Source: M3007 sp044226205
GTDB lineage: Bacteria; Bacteroidota; Bacteroidia; Chitinophagales; Saprospiraceae
Length of the DNA: 64,000 nucleotides
NCBI GenBank assembly: GCA_044226205.1
Contig: JBGAHL010000016.1
Coordinates: 47,836 to 111,835, forward strand
Reading direction: 5' to 3'
Position 1 is the stretch's first letter, and the number at the start of each line of letters is the position of its first letter. Shown one piece after another: positions 53,512 to 61,688 of this stretch. The notes under the pieces were generated by a model. The model was not told the DNA's origin, made no database searches, and was given only the letters and a program-made list of their open reading frames with translations. A program made the position numbers and the translations under genes.

Positions 53512-54528
53512 GTGCTCGCACTTTTTCGCAACAATCAATCGACAACATCCCTGATCCTGGCGGTTTATCTGGGGGCGCTGCATCTTCCGGCTTTGCTCGG
53601 ATGGGCGCAACCGCTGGCCAGTTCCGGCATGGTTGGCGAGGGTTCCATGTATCAGGCGTTGTTTGGGTGGGCGGCTGGGCACTCTTTTTTTTCGGCGCTG
53701 GCAGCCGTCATCCTGACCTTCATCCAGGCGGTAATGGTTAATCAGTTGGCCGATACTTTTCGCATAACCGAGGAGCGAAACTGGCTGCCGGGGGTGATGT
53801 ACGCGCTTGCGGCCTCATGCCTGGGCGATTACTGGTTTGTGTCGCCGCCACAGGTTGCGGCAACATTTATTCCGCTGGCTCTGAATCGGGTGTTCGGGGT
53901 GTATAAAAAACCGGCCGCTACTGCGCGTATTTTCGATGCCGGCTTGTGGACGGCGGTGGCCAGCTTGTTTTATCCTCCGGCCATCTGGCTGCTGCTGGTC
54001 ATGTTTGCAGGCATTAGCAGCCTGCGTTCGTTCAACTTGCGCGAACAGATCGTGTGCCTGAGCGGCATTTTTACACCGTTATTTCTCGGGTGGACGGCTT
54101 TTTTCTGGTACGACAAGGGTGGCGAATTTTGGAATCTGCAGTTTGGCCGCCTTTTTCATCTGCCCGAATTCGATATCAACTGGCTGCTCGAAACCCAGTT
54201 GAAAGCAGCGCTCGGTGTATTGCTGTTACTTGTCGTTTTGCTTTCGTACGGCATTTATTACCGTAAAAAGCTGATCCAGGTCCAGAAATACATCAATATC
54301 CATTATTGGGTAATGCTGGTAGTGGCGCTGACCGCGCTGCTCTTGCCCTACGGACAACTGGAACATTTTTTTCTGGCCATGAGCTCGATCGGGATGTTTC
54401 TGGCCATGTCTGTCGGGGCAATACGACGCCCTCTGATTGCTGAAATCATTCATTTATGTGCCGTGGCAGGCATCTTCCTGATCTACTTCCTGCCCGGCCT
54501 TGACCTTAGTTTGCCTCAACTTTTTTAA
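53512..54528 (+). CDS. DUF6427-like multi-pass membrane protein
   Basis: 338 residues from a GTG start at 53512 (MLALFRNNQSTTSLIL); no ATG lies in frame close by. Nine or ten hydrophobic segments span the sequence, and the LFRNNQ start, SLRSFNLREQIVCLSGIF region and LEHFFLAMSSIGMFLA segment fit the DUF6427 family of Bacteroidota membrane proteins. The function of that family is not known to me. A GACCTTTG box at ~53482-53489 may be its promoter. It ends two bases before purQ, so the two genes are almost certainly one transcript. Confidence 0.75.
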   Translation: MLALFRNNQSTTSLILAVYLGALHLPALLGWAQPLASSGMVGEGSMYQALFGWAAGHSFFSALAAVILTFIQAVMVNQLADTFRITEERNWLPGVMYALAASCLGDYWFVSPPQVAATFIPLALNRVFGVYKKPAATARIFDAGLWTAVASLFYPPAIWLLLVMFAGISSLRSFNLREQIVCLSGIFTPLFLGWTAFFWYDKGGEFWNLQFGRLFHLPEFDINWLLETQLKAALGVLLLLVVLLSYGIYYRKKLIQVQKYINIHYWVMLVVALTALLLPYGQLEHFFLAMSSIGMFLAMSVGAIRRPLIAEIIHLCAVAGIFLIYFLPGLDLSLPQLF

Positions 54529-54530
54529 TT

Positions 54531-55232
54531 ATGAAATTCGGAGTCATTGTATTCCCCGGTTCCAATTGCGACGACGACATGGTCCATGTACTTGGAGATG
54601 TCATGGGTCAAGAGGTGGTCAAATTGTGGCATAAAAACCCGGATCTGCCCGGCTTCGGGCCTGGCGATTGTGTGGTCTTGCCGGGAGGTTTCTCCTACGG
54701 AGATTACGTTCGCGCCGGTGCGATCGCCCAGTTTTCGCCCATCATGGGCGCGGTAAAGGCGTTTGCCGAGGCTGGCGGTTATGTCTTCGGAGTGTGCAAC
54801 GGGTTCCAAATACTGTGCGAGGCCGGCTTGCTGCCCGGCGTACTGCTGCGCAATGCGAACCAGCAGTTTATTTGCGACAATGTGTGGCTCAAAACGGTGA
54901 CCCACGACTCACCGATCACGGCCGGACTCGATTTGTCGAAAGCGCTGAAAATTCCGATTGCGCATGCCGAGGGCCGATATTTCGCCGATGAAAAGACGCT
55001 CAACGAACTCGAAGTCAACAACCAGATCCTCTTCCGCTATTGCACGCCCGACGGCAAGGTGACGCCCGAAGCCAACCCTAACGGCGCGGCGCGCAACATA
55101 GCAGGTATTTGCAATGCCCAACGCAATGTATTCGGCATGATGCCACACCCCGAACGCGCGGCAGAAGAGGTATTGAGCAATACCGATGGCAGAGGCTTGT
55201 TCGAGTCCCTGCTTGCCAGCGTGGCAGTGTAA
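54531..55232 (+). CDS. purQ: Phosphoribosylformylglycinamidine synthase subunit PurQ (glutaminase)
   Basis: 233 residues, normal for stand-alone PurQ. It is a class I glutamine amidotransferase with nucleophile C89 (FGVCNGFQ), H206 and E208 (PHPERA), and the oxyanion-region PGGFSYGDYVR motif. PurQ releases ammonia from glutamine for PurL, which with PurS makes FGAM in step four of purine synthesis. A free PurQ implies that the genome has the small-PurL/PurS form; those genes are not in this window. It starts two bases after the membrane-protein gene and is cytosolic. Confidence 0.97.
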   Translation: MKFGVIVFPGSNCDDDMVHVLGDVMGQEVVKLWHKNPDLPGFGPGDCVVLPGGFSYGDYVRAGAIAQFSPIMGAVKAFAEAGGYVFGVCNGFQILCEAGLLPGVLLRNANQQFICDNVWLKTVTHDSPITAGLDLSKALKIPIAHAEGRYFADEKTLNELEVNNQILFRYCTPDGKVTPEANPNGAARNIAGICNAQRNVFGMMPHPERAAEEVLSNTDGRGLFESLLASVAV

Positions 55233-55241
55233 GAGAAGTAG

Positions 55242-55748
55242 TCAATCCTTGGTTTTGCCTTCGAACAAGGCCAGGATGATATTGCCCATGTAAACGCCGA
55301 GGGCCGACTCCACGAAGGTCAGGAACATGGTCATGTCCTGAAAATTCAGCACGTTAGGCGCCAGGGCTTTCAGGGAAATCAGCGTCAGAACAATGGCAAA
55401 GTGTCCGTGCACAAGCCATTTGACCAAACTGCTGATCGGGGCGTCGTTCTGCGTATTGAGGTTGGGTTCCGTGATGCTGCGACCGAGAAAACGGAACACC
55501 GCACCGCCGTAAAGCGCCGTAACCGGCGCCAGAATACCGATCAGAGAGGTGAATTCGTCAAAATCGAATCCCTTGAGGATATAATAAATGCATGCGGCGC
55601 CGATGAGTGCGAAGTGGTACACAAGAATCAGCCTTGCAATGCGCGTGCGCGGAGAAAGCGGGGCGGCGGTAGCAGGCCGGCTATCGGTCGTCGTGGCGCC
55701 CGTATCGGTGACAGGAGTGGCCATAGTTCGGGAGCTTGTCGTTGTCAT
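55242..55748 (-). CDS. Predicted membrane protein of unknown function
   Basis: 168 residues. The first ~35 residues are a Thr/Ala/Pro-rich soluble tail. Hydrophobic segments follow at ~38-58, 68-88, 110-128 and 138-160, so four membrane helices are likely. I recognise no family. Its ATG (55748) overlaps the stop of the secreted-protein gene upstream by four bases, so the two are coupled. It converges on purQ with only a 9-nt gap and no clear terminator between them. Confidence 0.72.
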   Translation of the reverse strand: MTTTSSRTMATPVTDTGATTTDSRPATAAPLSPRTRIARLILVYHFALIGAACIYYILKGFDFDEFTSLIGILAPVTALYGGAVFRFLGRSITEPNLNTQNDAPISSLVKWLVHGHFAIVLTLISLKALAPNVLNFQDMTMFLTFVESALGVYMGNIILALFEGKTKD

Positions 55749-56668
55749 TGGCGAAGGTAATCCGTTAGTTGTTTAAAAAGACGCTTCTGGTACTCGTCCA
55801 GATTATTCTTGTAACGCAAATCCATGTCCTTGTAGTCATTTTTACGGGGAGGAAAAATGATACCACTGCCATATTTTCCCTGAAATTCCCATGAAACCTC
55901 CACATCTTCCCCTTTTTGCAAACATCGGACATAAATTCGGTGGTATTCAAAGTACCCGTCGGGGCAGATTTCGTACGACAAATGCGTGACTTCGATGATG
56001 AATTCGTCATGTGTGGCGTACGAACTGTCGATTCTCGCTTTCCACAGTACGGGTGTGCCCTTGGGCTTGTAATAATTGATCAAAAAATTCCGTGCCTTGC
56101 CGCATACCTGAACGGCATTTTTCCCTCTGATTAAAGCCAGGTTATCGCCCGTGTTGGCGCCTTCGAGCGACATCGGCAAATCAACCTGAAAAGCGACGGC
56201 GCTGCGCACACTCCGCCCTTCCACCGGTATACGGCCGTTTTCGCTGTACACCCGGGCGAGAAAATGGGCCGGCTCATGGCAACGAACGACGATTTCTGCC
56301 TGGTCTTGCTGAATCTCCGCCAAAAAAGCCCATTTTTTCAGGAGTCGCTCGTGAAAGTATTGCCCGTTGATACGGCGGTTGGCCGATTCAAGTTCGTTCC
56401 AGGCACATTGAAGGGAGTCGCATACATTTTTGCCCTGATACACCGGGCGGATGTAGAGCGTAACCTTGTCAGGTGTGATGCTGACGCTGTCTGCACGGAA
56501 AACATGATCGAGACCATTCATGGTCAACCATTTGTTGTATTCCGGGATTTTTTGGCGGAAGAATGCGGCATCGTGGCGAAGATCGCCTACCTGAGCCCGG
56601 ATGGGCGATGAGCCGAAGGCGAAAAGCAGGCAGGAAAACAGGAAAGCCCTCAAAAGGCGGATTTCCAT
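55745..56668 (-). CDS. Secreted protein of unknown function
   Basis: 307 residues with signal peptide MEIRLLRAFLFSCLLFAFGSSPIRAQ. The mature protein mixes strands and helices (DHVFRADSVSITPDKVTLYIRP, FIIEVTHLSYEICPDGYFEYHR) and ends in a charged helix (NNLDEYQKRLFKQLTDYLRQ). No T9SS sorting domain is present, so it is probably periplasmic. I do not recognise the family. It is translationally coupled to the small membrane protein downstream, which suggests that the two work together. Confidence 0.72.
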   Translation of the reverse strand: MEIRLLRAFLFSCLLFAFGSSPIRAQVGDLRHDAAFFRQKIPEYNKWLTMNGLDHVFRADSVSITPDKVTLYIRPVYQGKNVCDSLQCAWNELESANRRINGQYFHERLLKKWAFLAEIQQDQAEIVVRCHEPAHFLARVYSENGRIPVEGRSVRSAVAFQVDLPMSLEGANTGDNLALIRGKNAVQVCGKARNFLINYYKPKGTPVLWKARIDSSYATHDEFIIEVTHLSYEICPDGYFEYHRIYVRCLQKGEDVEVSWEFQGKYGSGIIFPPRKNDYKDMDLRYKNNLDEYQKRLFKQLTDYLRQ

Positions 56669-56773
56669 CGGGATAGTTTTTCTGATCAGTATGGTCTGTC
56701 AGAGCAAGACGAGGACCCGGCGGGCCTTATTTTCACAGGTTTTTACTTTAACATTTAGCGTAAAACGAATTTC

Positions 56774-57649
56774 TTACAACACGTTGGCCAGTTGCTCCTT
56801 GATTTTTTCCAGTTCGTCTTTCATTTGAACCACCAGTTTTTGAATGGCGGCATCGTAGGCTTTGGCGCCCAGGGTGTTGATTTCCCGGCCCATTTCCTGT
56901 GCAATGAAGCCCAGTGTGCGGCCGGCCGACTGTTCCTTGTTGCTGATTTGTTCGAGGAAATATTTGCAATGCTGTTCAAGACGCACCTTTTCCTCCGTGA
57001 GGTCCATTTTTTCCAGGTAGTAGAGGATTTCCTGTTCGAAACGGTTCTTGTCCAGATTTTCCTTGCCGAGCCCCTCTTCCATGTTGTTGAGCAGGCGCTC
57101 GCGCATACGCACGAAACGCTCATGTTCAAACGGAGTTAATTCAGTGAGATACAGCAGGATATTAGCGACCCTGACGCGCAGATCGGCTTCCAGGGCGTGC
57201 CCTTCCTGCCGGCGGAAAGCCTTGAAAGTGTCCAGCGCTTTCACAACAATGACGCACACGGCGCTCCATTCGTCTTCGTCCACGTCGCTCACCGAGGTGG
57301 CTACCACGTTGGGAATGCGCAAAATGGCGGAGAGGAGCTCGCCCGACGGAATACTCAGCTCGTTGCAAAGCCGGGTCAGGGCGGCATGGTAGCCGCGAAA
57401 CAAACCTTCGTTGAGGCTGACGGCAGCGGCGCCGTTTACGTTCTGCACTTCGATCAGGAGATCAATTTTGCCTCTTTCCGCGTGATCCGTTACGATTTTA
57501 CGCAACTCGATTTCCTTCTCCTTGTAATCACCCGGCAGGCGCAGTTTGAGGTCGGTCATTTTGGAATTCAACGCACGGACTTCGACGGTGATCGTTTTGT
57601 CGCCAAAACTGCCTGAAGCGCGGCCGTAGCCGGTCATGGAAAGAAGCAT
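56774..57649 (-). CDS. yicC: YicC/YloC-family endoribonuclease
   Basis: 291 residues, the usual length. The N-terminal motif MTGYGRA (here MLLSMTGYGRAS), RALNSKMTDLKLRLP and RGKIDLLIEV mark the YicC-like N domain. The C-terminal DUF1732 part has LTEEKVRLEQHCKYFLEQI, SAGRTLGFIAQEMGREINTLGAKA and the terminal helix. Family members are reported to be RNases involved in small-RNA turnover. The often adjacent gmk (guanylate kinase) gene is absent; the downstream neighbours are the coupled envelope genes. It is likely cytosolic. Confidence 0.95.
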   Translation of the reverse strand: MLLSMTGYGRASGSFGDKTITVEVRALNSKMTDLKLRLPGDYKEKEIELRKIVTDHAERGKIDLLIEVQNVNGAAAVSLNEGLFRGYHAALTRLCNELSIPSGELLSAILRIPNVVATSVSDVDEDEWSAVCVIVVKALDTFKAFRRQEGHALEADLRVRVANILLYLTELTPFEHERFVRMRERLLNNMEEGLGKENLDKNRFEQEILYYLEKMDLTEEKVRLEQHCKYFLEQISNKEQSAGRTLGFIAQEMGREINTLGAKAYDAAIQKLVVQMKDELEKIKEQLANVL

Positions 57650-57960
57650 GGAGCAGAAATTCGTTCAGAACAATGATTTGAGGGCGCAAAAGTAGGTAAA
57701 ATAAAAAGGTACAAGTGCAAGCATGATTTTTTTAGGCAATTTGGTTTGTAAACTGCTGAATTCGAGCGAGTTTTGAGCCGTAACCAAAAGCGTGGTTCAA
57801 AAAGAGCGGAGAGGTGGTACATCACCTTCGCCCGTTGCGTTATGCCCTGATTTTTTCAGGGAAAAGTTTGTGCAGGCGAAAAAATCTTCGATCTTTGCGG
57901 CTCGTTTTGAGGAGCTCCCTCAATCTGTTCATAATTGACTAAAAATCAACGAAGTAAAAC
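57650..57960. other. Divergent region between yicC and the HU gene, with promoter
   Basis: No gene seen. It contains the HU-gene promoter (TTG 57868-57870, 19-nt spacer, GATCTTTG 57890-57897). The AT-rich stretch 57690-57760 may serve yicC, but no good TAnnTTTG box is evident on the minus strand. Confidence 0.5.
57868..57897 (+). promoter_or_regulatory. Promoter of the HU-family gene
   Basis: TTG, 19 nt, then GATCTTTG, one base off TAnnTTTG. Predicted start ~57903, leaving a ~58-nt leader before the ATG at 57961. Confidence 0.6.
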
Positions 57961-58272
57961 ATGAGAAAGGCTGACCTTGTGAACGCAATTTCTGAAAAGA
58001 CCGGGGTCGCGAAAGTTGACGTCCTGGTGTCGCTTGAAGCGCTTTTCAAGGAAATCAAGAACACGCTTCAAAGCGGCGAGAACGTATATATTCGCGGTTT
58101 CGGCAGCTTTGTTATCAAGCGTCGCGCCAAAAAGGTTGGCCGCCATATCAAGAAGGGGGCTGCCATTGAAATCCCGGAACACTTCATCCCTTCGTTCAAA
58201 CCGGCCAAGGTTTTCACCGATCACGTGAAGAAAAACGTGCACTCTTTGCCTAAAGACGAAAGCGAAGATTAA
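57961..58272 (+). CDS. HU/IHF-family nucleoid DNA-binding protein
   Basis: 103 residues. The fold pattern is complete: helices MRKADLVNAISEKTGVAKVDV and LEALFKEIKNTLQSGENV, beta strands with the IRGFGSFVIKRRAKKVGRH signature, and the arm region GAAIEIPEHFIPSFKPAKVF. A ~13-residue acidic tail extends past the usual ~90 residues. Such proteins bend and compact DNA as dimers. It is the first gene of a likely transcript with the TPR gene 37 nt downstream and the small basic protein, ending at the terminator at 59337. Confidence 0.95.
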   Translation: MRKADLVNAISEKTGVAKVDVLVSLEALFKEIKNTLQSGENVYIRGFGSFVIKRRAKKVGRHIKKGAAIEIPEHFIPSFKPAKVFTDHVKKNVHSLPKDESED

Positions 58273-58309
58273 TCCGGCGGCAAAACCTGCCGTTTCAGGC
58301 ATATAAAAC

Positions 58310-59086
58310 ATGGGCAAGGCGCAATATTTGGCAATAGCGGGAGCATTGGTACTTTTTGCAGTGCTGTATTGGGGCTTTGGCACCAAACCGCCGTCGTCCC
58401 ATAAACAGGGCGCCATGGCCGCCAAAACCGAAACAAAGGATGTTTTCGAACGCCTTTTGCAGGAAGCGAAATCATCGTTGAAATCGGAACAATCGTCTGC
58501 GATTGCAGCTGACGAGACAACACTTGCGCAAGCAAGCGACGACAACACCCGGATCAGTGCAATGAAAACACTTTCCTCGCACTGGTTTGAATACGGGCAT
58601 TTGCCCGTAGCCGCTGGATATGCCGAACAAGTAGCCGAACTGGAAAAATCAGACTCGGCCTGGTCGGTCGCCGGCGCACTCTTTTTTAACAGCCTGATCG
58701 CAACACAAGAACCCGATATCCGGGAGTATTGCGCTTCTCAGGCTGCAAAGTCGTTTGAAACGGCTGCTGCCCTAAATCCCGATCAGGCAGAACATCAGGT
58801 GAATCTTGCGCTGGTTTATGCCGAAAACCCGCCTGCGGACAATCCGATGAAAGCCGTTTTGCTGCTGCGGGACCTTGAAAAAAAATACCCTGAAGATGCC
58901 TCGGTGTACAATGCACTGGGGCGCCTGGCCATAAAAACAGGTCAATGGGAACGCGCGATTGAACGCCTGGAAAAGGCTCGTTCGCTCGACCCGAAAAATA
59001 CCTACACGCCTTGTCTGTTGTCGCGCGCTTACGATGGCGCCGGCCAGGCCGACAAGGCTGCTGAATTTGCCAAACTTTGTAAATAA
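58310..59086 (+). CDS. TPR-repeat membrane-anchored protein
   Basis: 258 residues. An N-terminal hydrophobic segment (YLAIAGALVLFAVLYWGF) is probably an uncleaved anchor. A linker and coiled part follow (~30-75), then three to four tetratricopeptide repeats between ~85 and 255 (AAKSFETAAALNPDQAEHQVNLALVYAE, ASVYNALGRLAIKTGQWERAIERLEKARSLDP). TPR proteins are protein-binding scaffolds; the partner is unknown. Its place between the HU gene and the small basic gene, ahead of rng, is an order I recall from other Bacteroidota genomes. Confidence 0.85.
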   Translation: MGKAQYLAIAGALVLFAVLYWGFGTKPPSSHKQGAMAAKTETKDVFERLLQEAKSSLKSEQSSAIAADETTLAQASDDNTRISAMKTLSSHWFEYGHLPVAAGYAEQVAELEKSDSAWSVAGALFFNSLIATQEPDIREYCASQAAKSFETAAALNPDQAEHQVNLALVYAENPPADNPMKAVLLLRDLEKKYPEDASVYNALGRLAIKTGQWERAIERLEKARSLDPKNTYTPCLLSRAYDGAGQADKAAEFAKLCK

Positions 59087-59154
59087 TGACCGTGCCGGTT
59101 TCGGCCGTTTACGGAATGAAACTCATACTTATCACGTCATAACTCGAATACATC

Positions 59155-59250
59155 ATGCCTTGCGGAAAAAAACGCAAACGTCACAAAATCGCAACGCACA
59201 AGCGCAAGAAGCGCCTGCGCAAGAATCGCCACAAGAAAAAGAACCGCTAG
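59155..59250 (+). CDS. 31-aa basic protein of the AURKAIP1/COX24 type
   Basis: ATG 59155 to TAG 59248-59250, 31 residues. It starts MPCGKKRKRHKIATHKRKK and is almost only Lys, Arg and His. This sequence type is highly conserved in Bacteroidota and is annotated as an AURKAIP1/COX24 (mitoribosomal mS38-like) domain protein, so it is probably a ribosome-associated peptide binding rRNA. That role is inference from the family. It is below the size limit of ordinary gene calling but sits in an operon-like context 68 nt after the TPR gene and ahead of a good terminator. Confidence 0.88.
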   Translation: MPCGKKRKRHKIATHKRKKRLRKNRHKKKNR

Positions 59251-59842
59251 TGTCTGAACCATAGGCAGTAGCGTTTCCCCATCATGTGAAATGACCATAC
59301 TGCCGGGGTCAGCGCCGGTCGCGACCGTCGAACGTCGGGCTTTCCGCGAGTGTCATGCTCGTGGAAAGCCCTTTTTCAGAAAGCAACGTTTGTTTTGAAA
59401 AAATGAGAAGCATATAGTCTATGACTTTGGGCGAATTTCCCTGCGGCTCATTTTTTGAAAATATATTTTGCTTTTCAGGACAGACTAAGTCCACCTTTTC
59501 AGGCAGCCTCGATCCAACCCTGGGCAAGCACTACCCCGAATCCCAAAGGTTTTTTGTTCCGTAACATGGAATCAATCCCTTTTCTCCTTGCCGGCAGGAT
59601 TTGGATCTCGTACCGGAGGCCCTAAACCGGTATCTGCCATTTTTTCGCCATTCGACGGCCCACTTTGACGCCCTTGCCGGCCCCGGCAACAGGTCGAAGG
59701 GGGTTTTTATGCTTTTCAGGTACAGATTTCATTCTTCCGGCAACTGACAAACTCCTTGTTTGCTCCGGAACTTGCCGTCTTTTCTGAGGGTAATGTCCCC
59801 TGTTGATGTCGGCCGCTCTGCCCACAAACCACCACTATTTTC
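59251..59842. other. Long region between the basic-protein gene and rng; no gene
   Basis: About 590 bases. It holds the terminator at 59337-59376. Further hairpin candidates include TTGCCGGccCCGGCAA (about 59674-59691). I found no convincing coding frame on either strand. Part of it may be the leader of the RNase G mRNA. Confidence 0.5.
59337..59376 (+). terminator. Intrinsic terminator of the HU-TPR-basic protein transcript
   Basis: GGGCTTTCC (59337-59345) pairs with GGAAAGCCC (59363-59371), extended inward by CGAG/CTCG, with loop TGTCATG and five T residues after it. Confidence 0.88.
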
Positions 59843-61393
59843 GTGGAAAAAGAACTCATAATCAATGCTTCCGCTACCGGCGTCGAAATCGCGCTGCTCG
59901 AAGGCGGAAAACTGGCCGAATTACACCACCAGAAAACAAACAACAACTTCACCGTTGGCGATATTCTGATCGGTAAAATCAGAAAACTCATGCCCGGACT
60001 GAATGCGGCGTTCATCGACATTGGACACCGTAAAGATGCGTTTCTGCATTACACCGACCTGGGCCCGAAACTTCGCTCTCTGATCAAATGGACCAACGGT
60101 GTGATGAACGGCAGCATCAACACCCACCGGCTCGATAATTTCAAGTACGAAGAGGAAATTATCAAAACCGGCAAGGTCGACCAGGTGCTGAACAAACGCT
60201 GGCCTGTACTGGTACAGATCCTTAAAGAACCGATCTCGACCAAAGGCCCCCGCCTCTCCTGCGAGCTTACGCTGCCGGGCCGATACATGGTGCTCATGCC
60301 GTTTAGCGACAGCCTTTCGGTGTCGAAAAAAATCGGGAGCCCCGAAGAACGCAAACGATTGCACACCCTTGCGGAAAGCATCCGTCCGAAAAACTTCGGC
60401 ATGGTAATTCGGACCGCTGCCGAGGGTAAAAAAGTGCAGGAACTGCATGAAGAACTGATGCACCTGATGGGGCGCTGGGAGGAGATTTTCCGCCAGTTAA
60501 AGACGGTCAATCCGCCAGCCAAATTGCTCAGCGAACTGGACAAGCCGGCAAGCGTACTTCGCGATTTGCTGACCGACTCTTTTAGTCGGATCGTTGTCAA
60601 CGACAAGGATCTTTTTGCGGACATTAAGGCTTATTTGCAAAGCAACAGCCCCGAACACGTCAAAATCGCACAGTTGTACAACGGCACCAAGCCCGTGTTT
60701 GAAACAACAGGAGTGACCCGCCAAATCAAGGCGTCGTTTGGCAAAACCGCCACGATGAACAGCGGCGCCTATCTTGTGATCGAAAAAACGGAGGCGATGC
60801 ACGTCGTCGACGTCAACAGCGGGCACAAGGTTACCTCCGGCGATGTGGACCAGACGATCTTCGGAGTCAATCTCGAAGCTGCGGAAGAAATTGCGCGTCA
60901 GATTCGCCTGCGCGACATCGGCGGGTTGATCGTGATCGATTTTATCGACATGAAAAATCCCGAGCATAAAAAACAACTGAGCAAGGCAATGGAGGATTTT
61001 ATGCGAAAAGACAGGTCGCAACACACCATCCTGCCATTGTCCAAATTTGGTTTGATGCAAATTACCCGGGAACGTGCCCGCCCGGAAGTGGCCGTAAATA
61101 CAGCCGAAGTGTGCCCGACCTGCGGCGGGACTGGCAAGATCAATGCGACAATCCTGCTGACCGACGATATCGAACGCGATTTGGAATTCATTATGCAGTC
61201 GCGCCCCAAAGCGCCCTTGTTCCTGCGGGTGCACCCGTTTATCGAAGCCTATCTCAAAAAAGGGTGGCCGAACCGGCAAATGCGCTGGTTCTTCAAATAC
61301 AACAAATGGATTCGTATCACCCCGCACACGGACTATGCGCTCACCGACTACCGTTTTTACGAGGGCAATGACGACGAAATAAGGCTTAGCTGA
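59843..61393 (+). CDS. rng: Ribonuclease G/E family protein
   Basis: 516 residues from a GTG start at 59843 (MEKELIINASATGVEIALLEGG). An S1-type RNA-binding part spans ~38-125 (GDILIGKIRKLMPGLNAAFIDIG, KDAFLHYTD). The catalytic DNase I-like region has VVDVNSGHKVTSGD and GGLIVIDFIDMKNPEH with the two metal-binding aspartates. The zinc-link cysteines are in EVCPTCGGTGKI. The length matches RNase G rather than RNase E, because the long C-terminal scaffold is absent. The enzyme cuts 5'-monophosphate RNAs in 16S maturation and mRNA decay. A terminator follows 12 nt after the stop. Confidence 0.95.
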   Translation: MEKELIINASATGVEIALLEGGKLAELHHQKTNNNFTVGDILIGKIRKLMPGLNAAFIDIGHRKDAFLHYTDLGPKLRSLIKWTNGVMNGSINTHRLDNFKYEEEIIKTGKVDQVLNKRWPVLVQILKEPISTKGPRLSCELTLPGRYMVLMPFSDSLSVSKKIGSPEERKRLHTLAESIRPKNFGMVIRTAAEGKKVQELHEELMHLMGRWEEIFRQLKTVNPPAKLLSELDKPASVLRDLLTDSFSRIVVNDKDLFADIKAYLQSNSPEHVKIAQLYNGTKPVFETTGVTRQIKASFGKTATMNSGAYLVIEKTEAMHVVDVNSGHKVTSGDVDQTIFGVNLEAAEEIARQIRLRDIGGLIVIDFIDMKNPEHKKQLSKAMEDFMRKDRSQHTILPLSKFGLMQITRERARPEVAVNTAEVCPTCGGTGKINATILLTDDIERDLEFIMQSRPKAPLFLRVHPFIEAYLKKGWPNRQMRWFFKYNKWIRITPHTDYALTDYRFYEGNDDEIRLS

Positions 61394-61404
61394 TTCATTG
61401 ACAT

Positions 61405-61438
61405 CAAAAGGGCAAGCATTGGGCTTGCCCTTTTGACA
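61405..61438 (+). terminator. Intrinsic terminator of rng
   Basis: CAAAAGGGCAAGC (61405-61417) pairs perfectly with GCTTGCCCTTTTG (61423-61435), loop ATTGG. The stem is A-rich on its 5' side and T-rich on its 3' side, so it can also work for the small minus-strand gene that ends at 61469. Confidence 0.88.
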
Positions 61439-61468
61439 TTTTAACCATGAAAAATCTTTATGCCTGCC

Positions 61469-61573
61469 TTACCATTTCGGGCAATCGCACTTGCCGGCCT
61501 TGCAGCTGACCAGCACGAATACCGCCATGAACAGGAGGCTAAAAGCAAGTATCCAGTAATTCCTTTTTTTCAT
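61469..61573 (-). CDS. Small predicted lipoprotein (34 aa)
   Basis: The minus-strand ATG at 61573 to TAA at 61469-61471 encodes 34 residues: a KKR start, one hydrophobic stretch (YWILAFSLLFMAVFVLV) and a lipobox LVSC, then KAGKCDCPKW. After lipidation only about ten residues remain, with two more cysteines. Mini-lipoproteins of this kind occur in Bacteroidota but have no known function. It converges on the rng terminator and is divergent from the glycosyltransferase gene. It is too short for routine gene finders. Confidence 0.7.
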   Translation of the reverse strand: MKKRNYWILAFSLLFMAVFVLVSCKAGKCDCPKW

Positions 61574-61688
61574 AGCGCAAATCGTTTTTACTTTTACGAA
61601 GGCGAATGTAGCCAAAACGCTGCATTGACGACGATTATTTTTAGTATTGCTCGTTGTGCCGGCTGGCCTGTGAACTTAATTTTCCACT

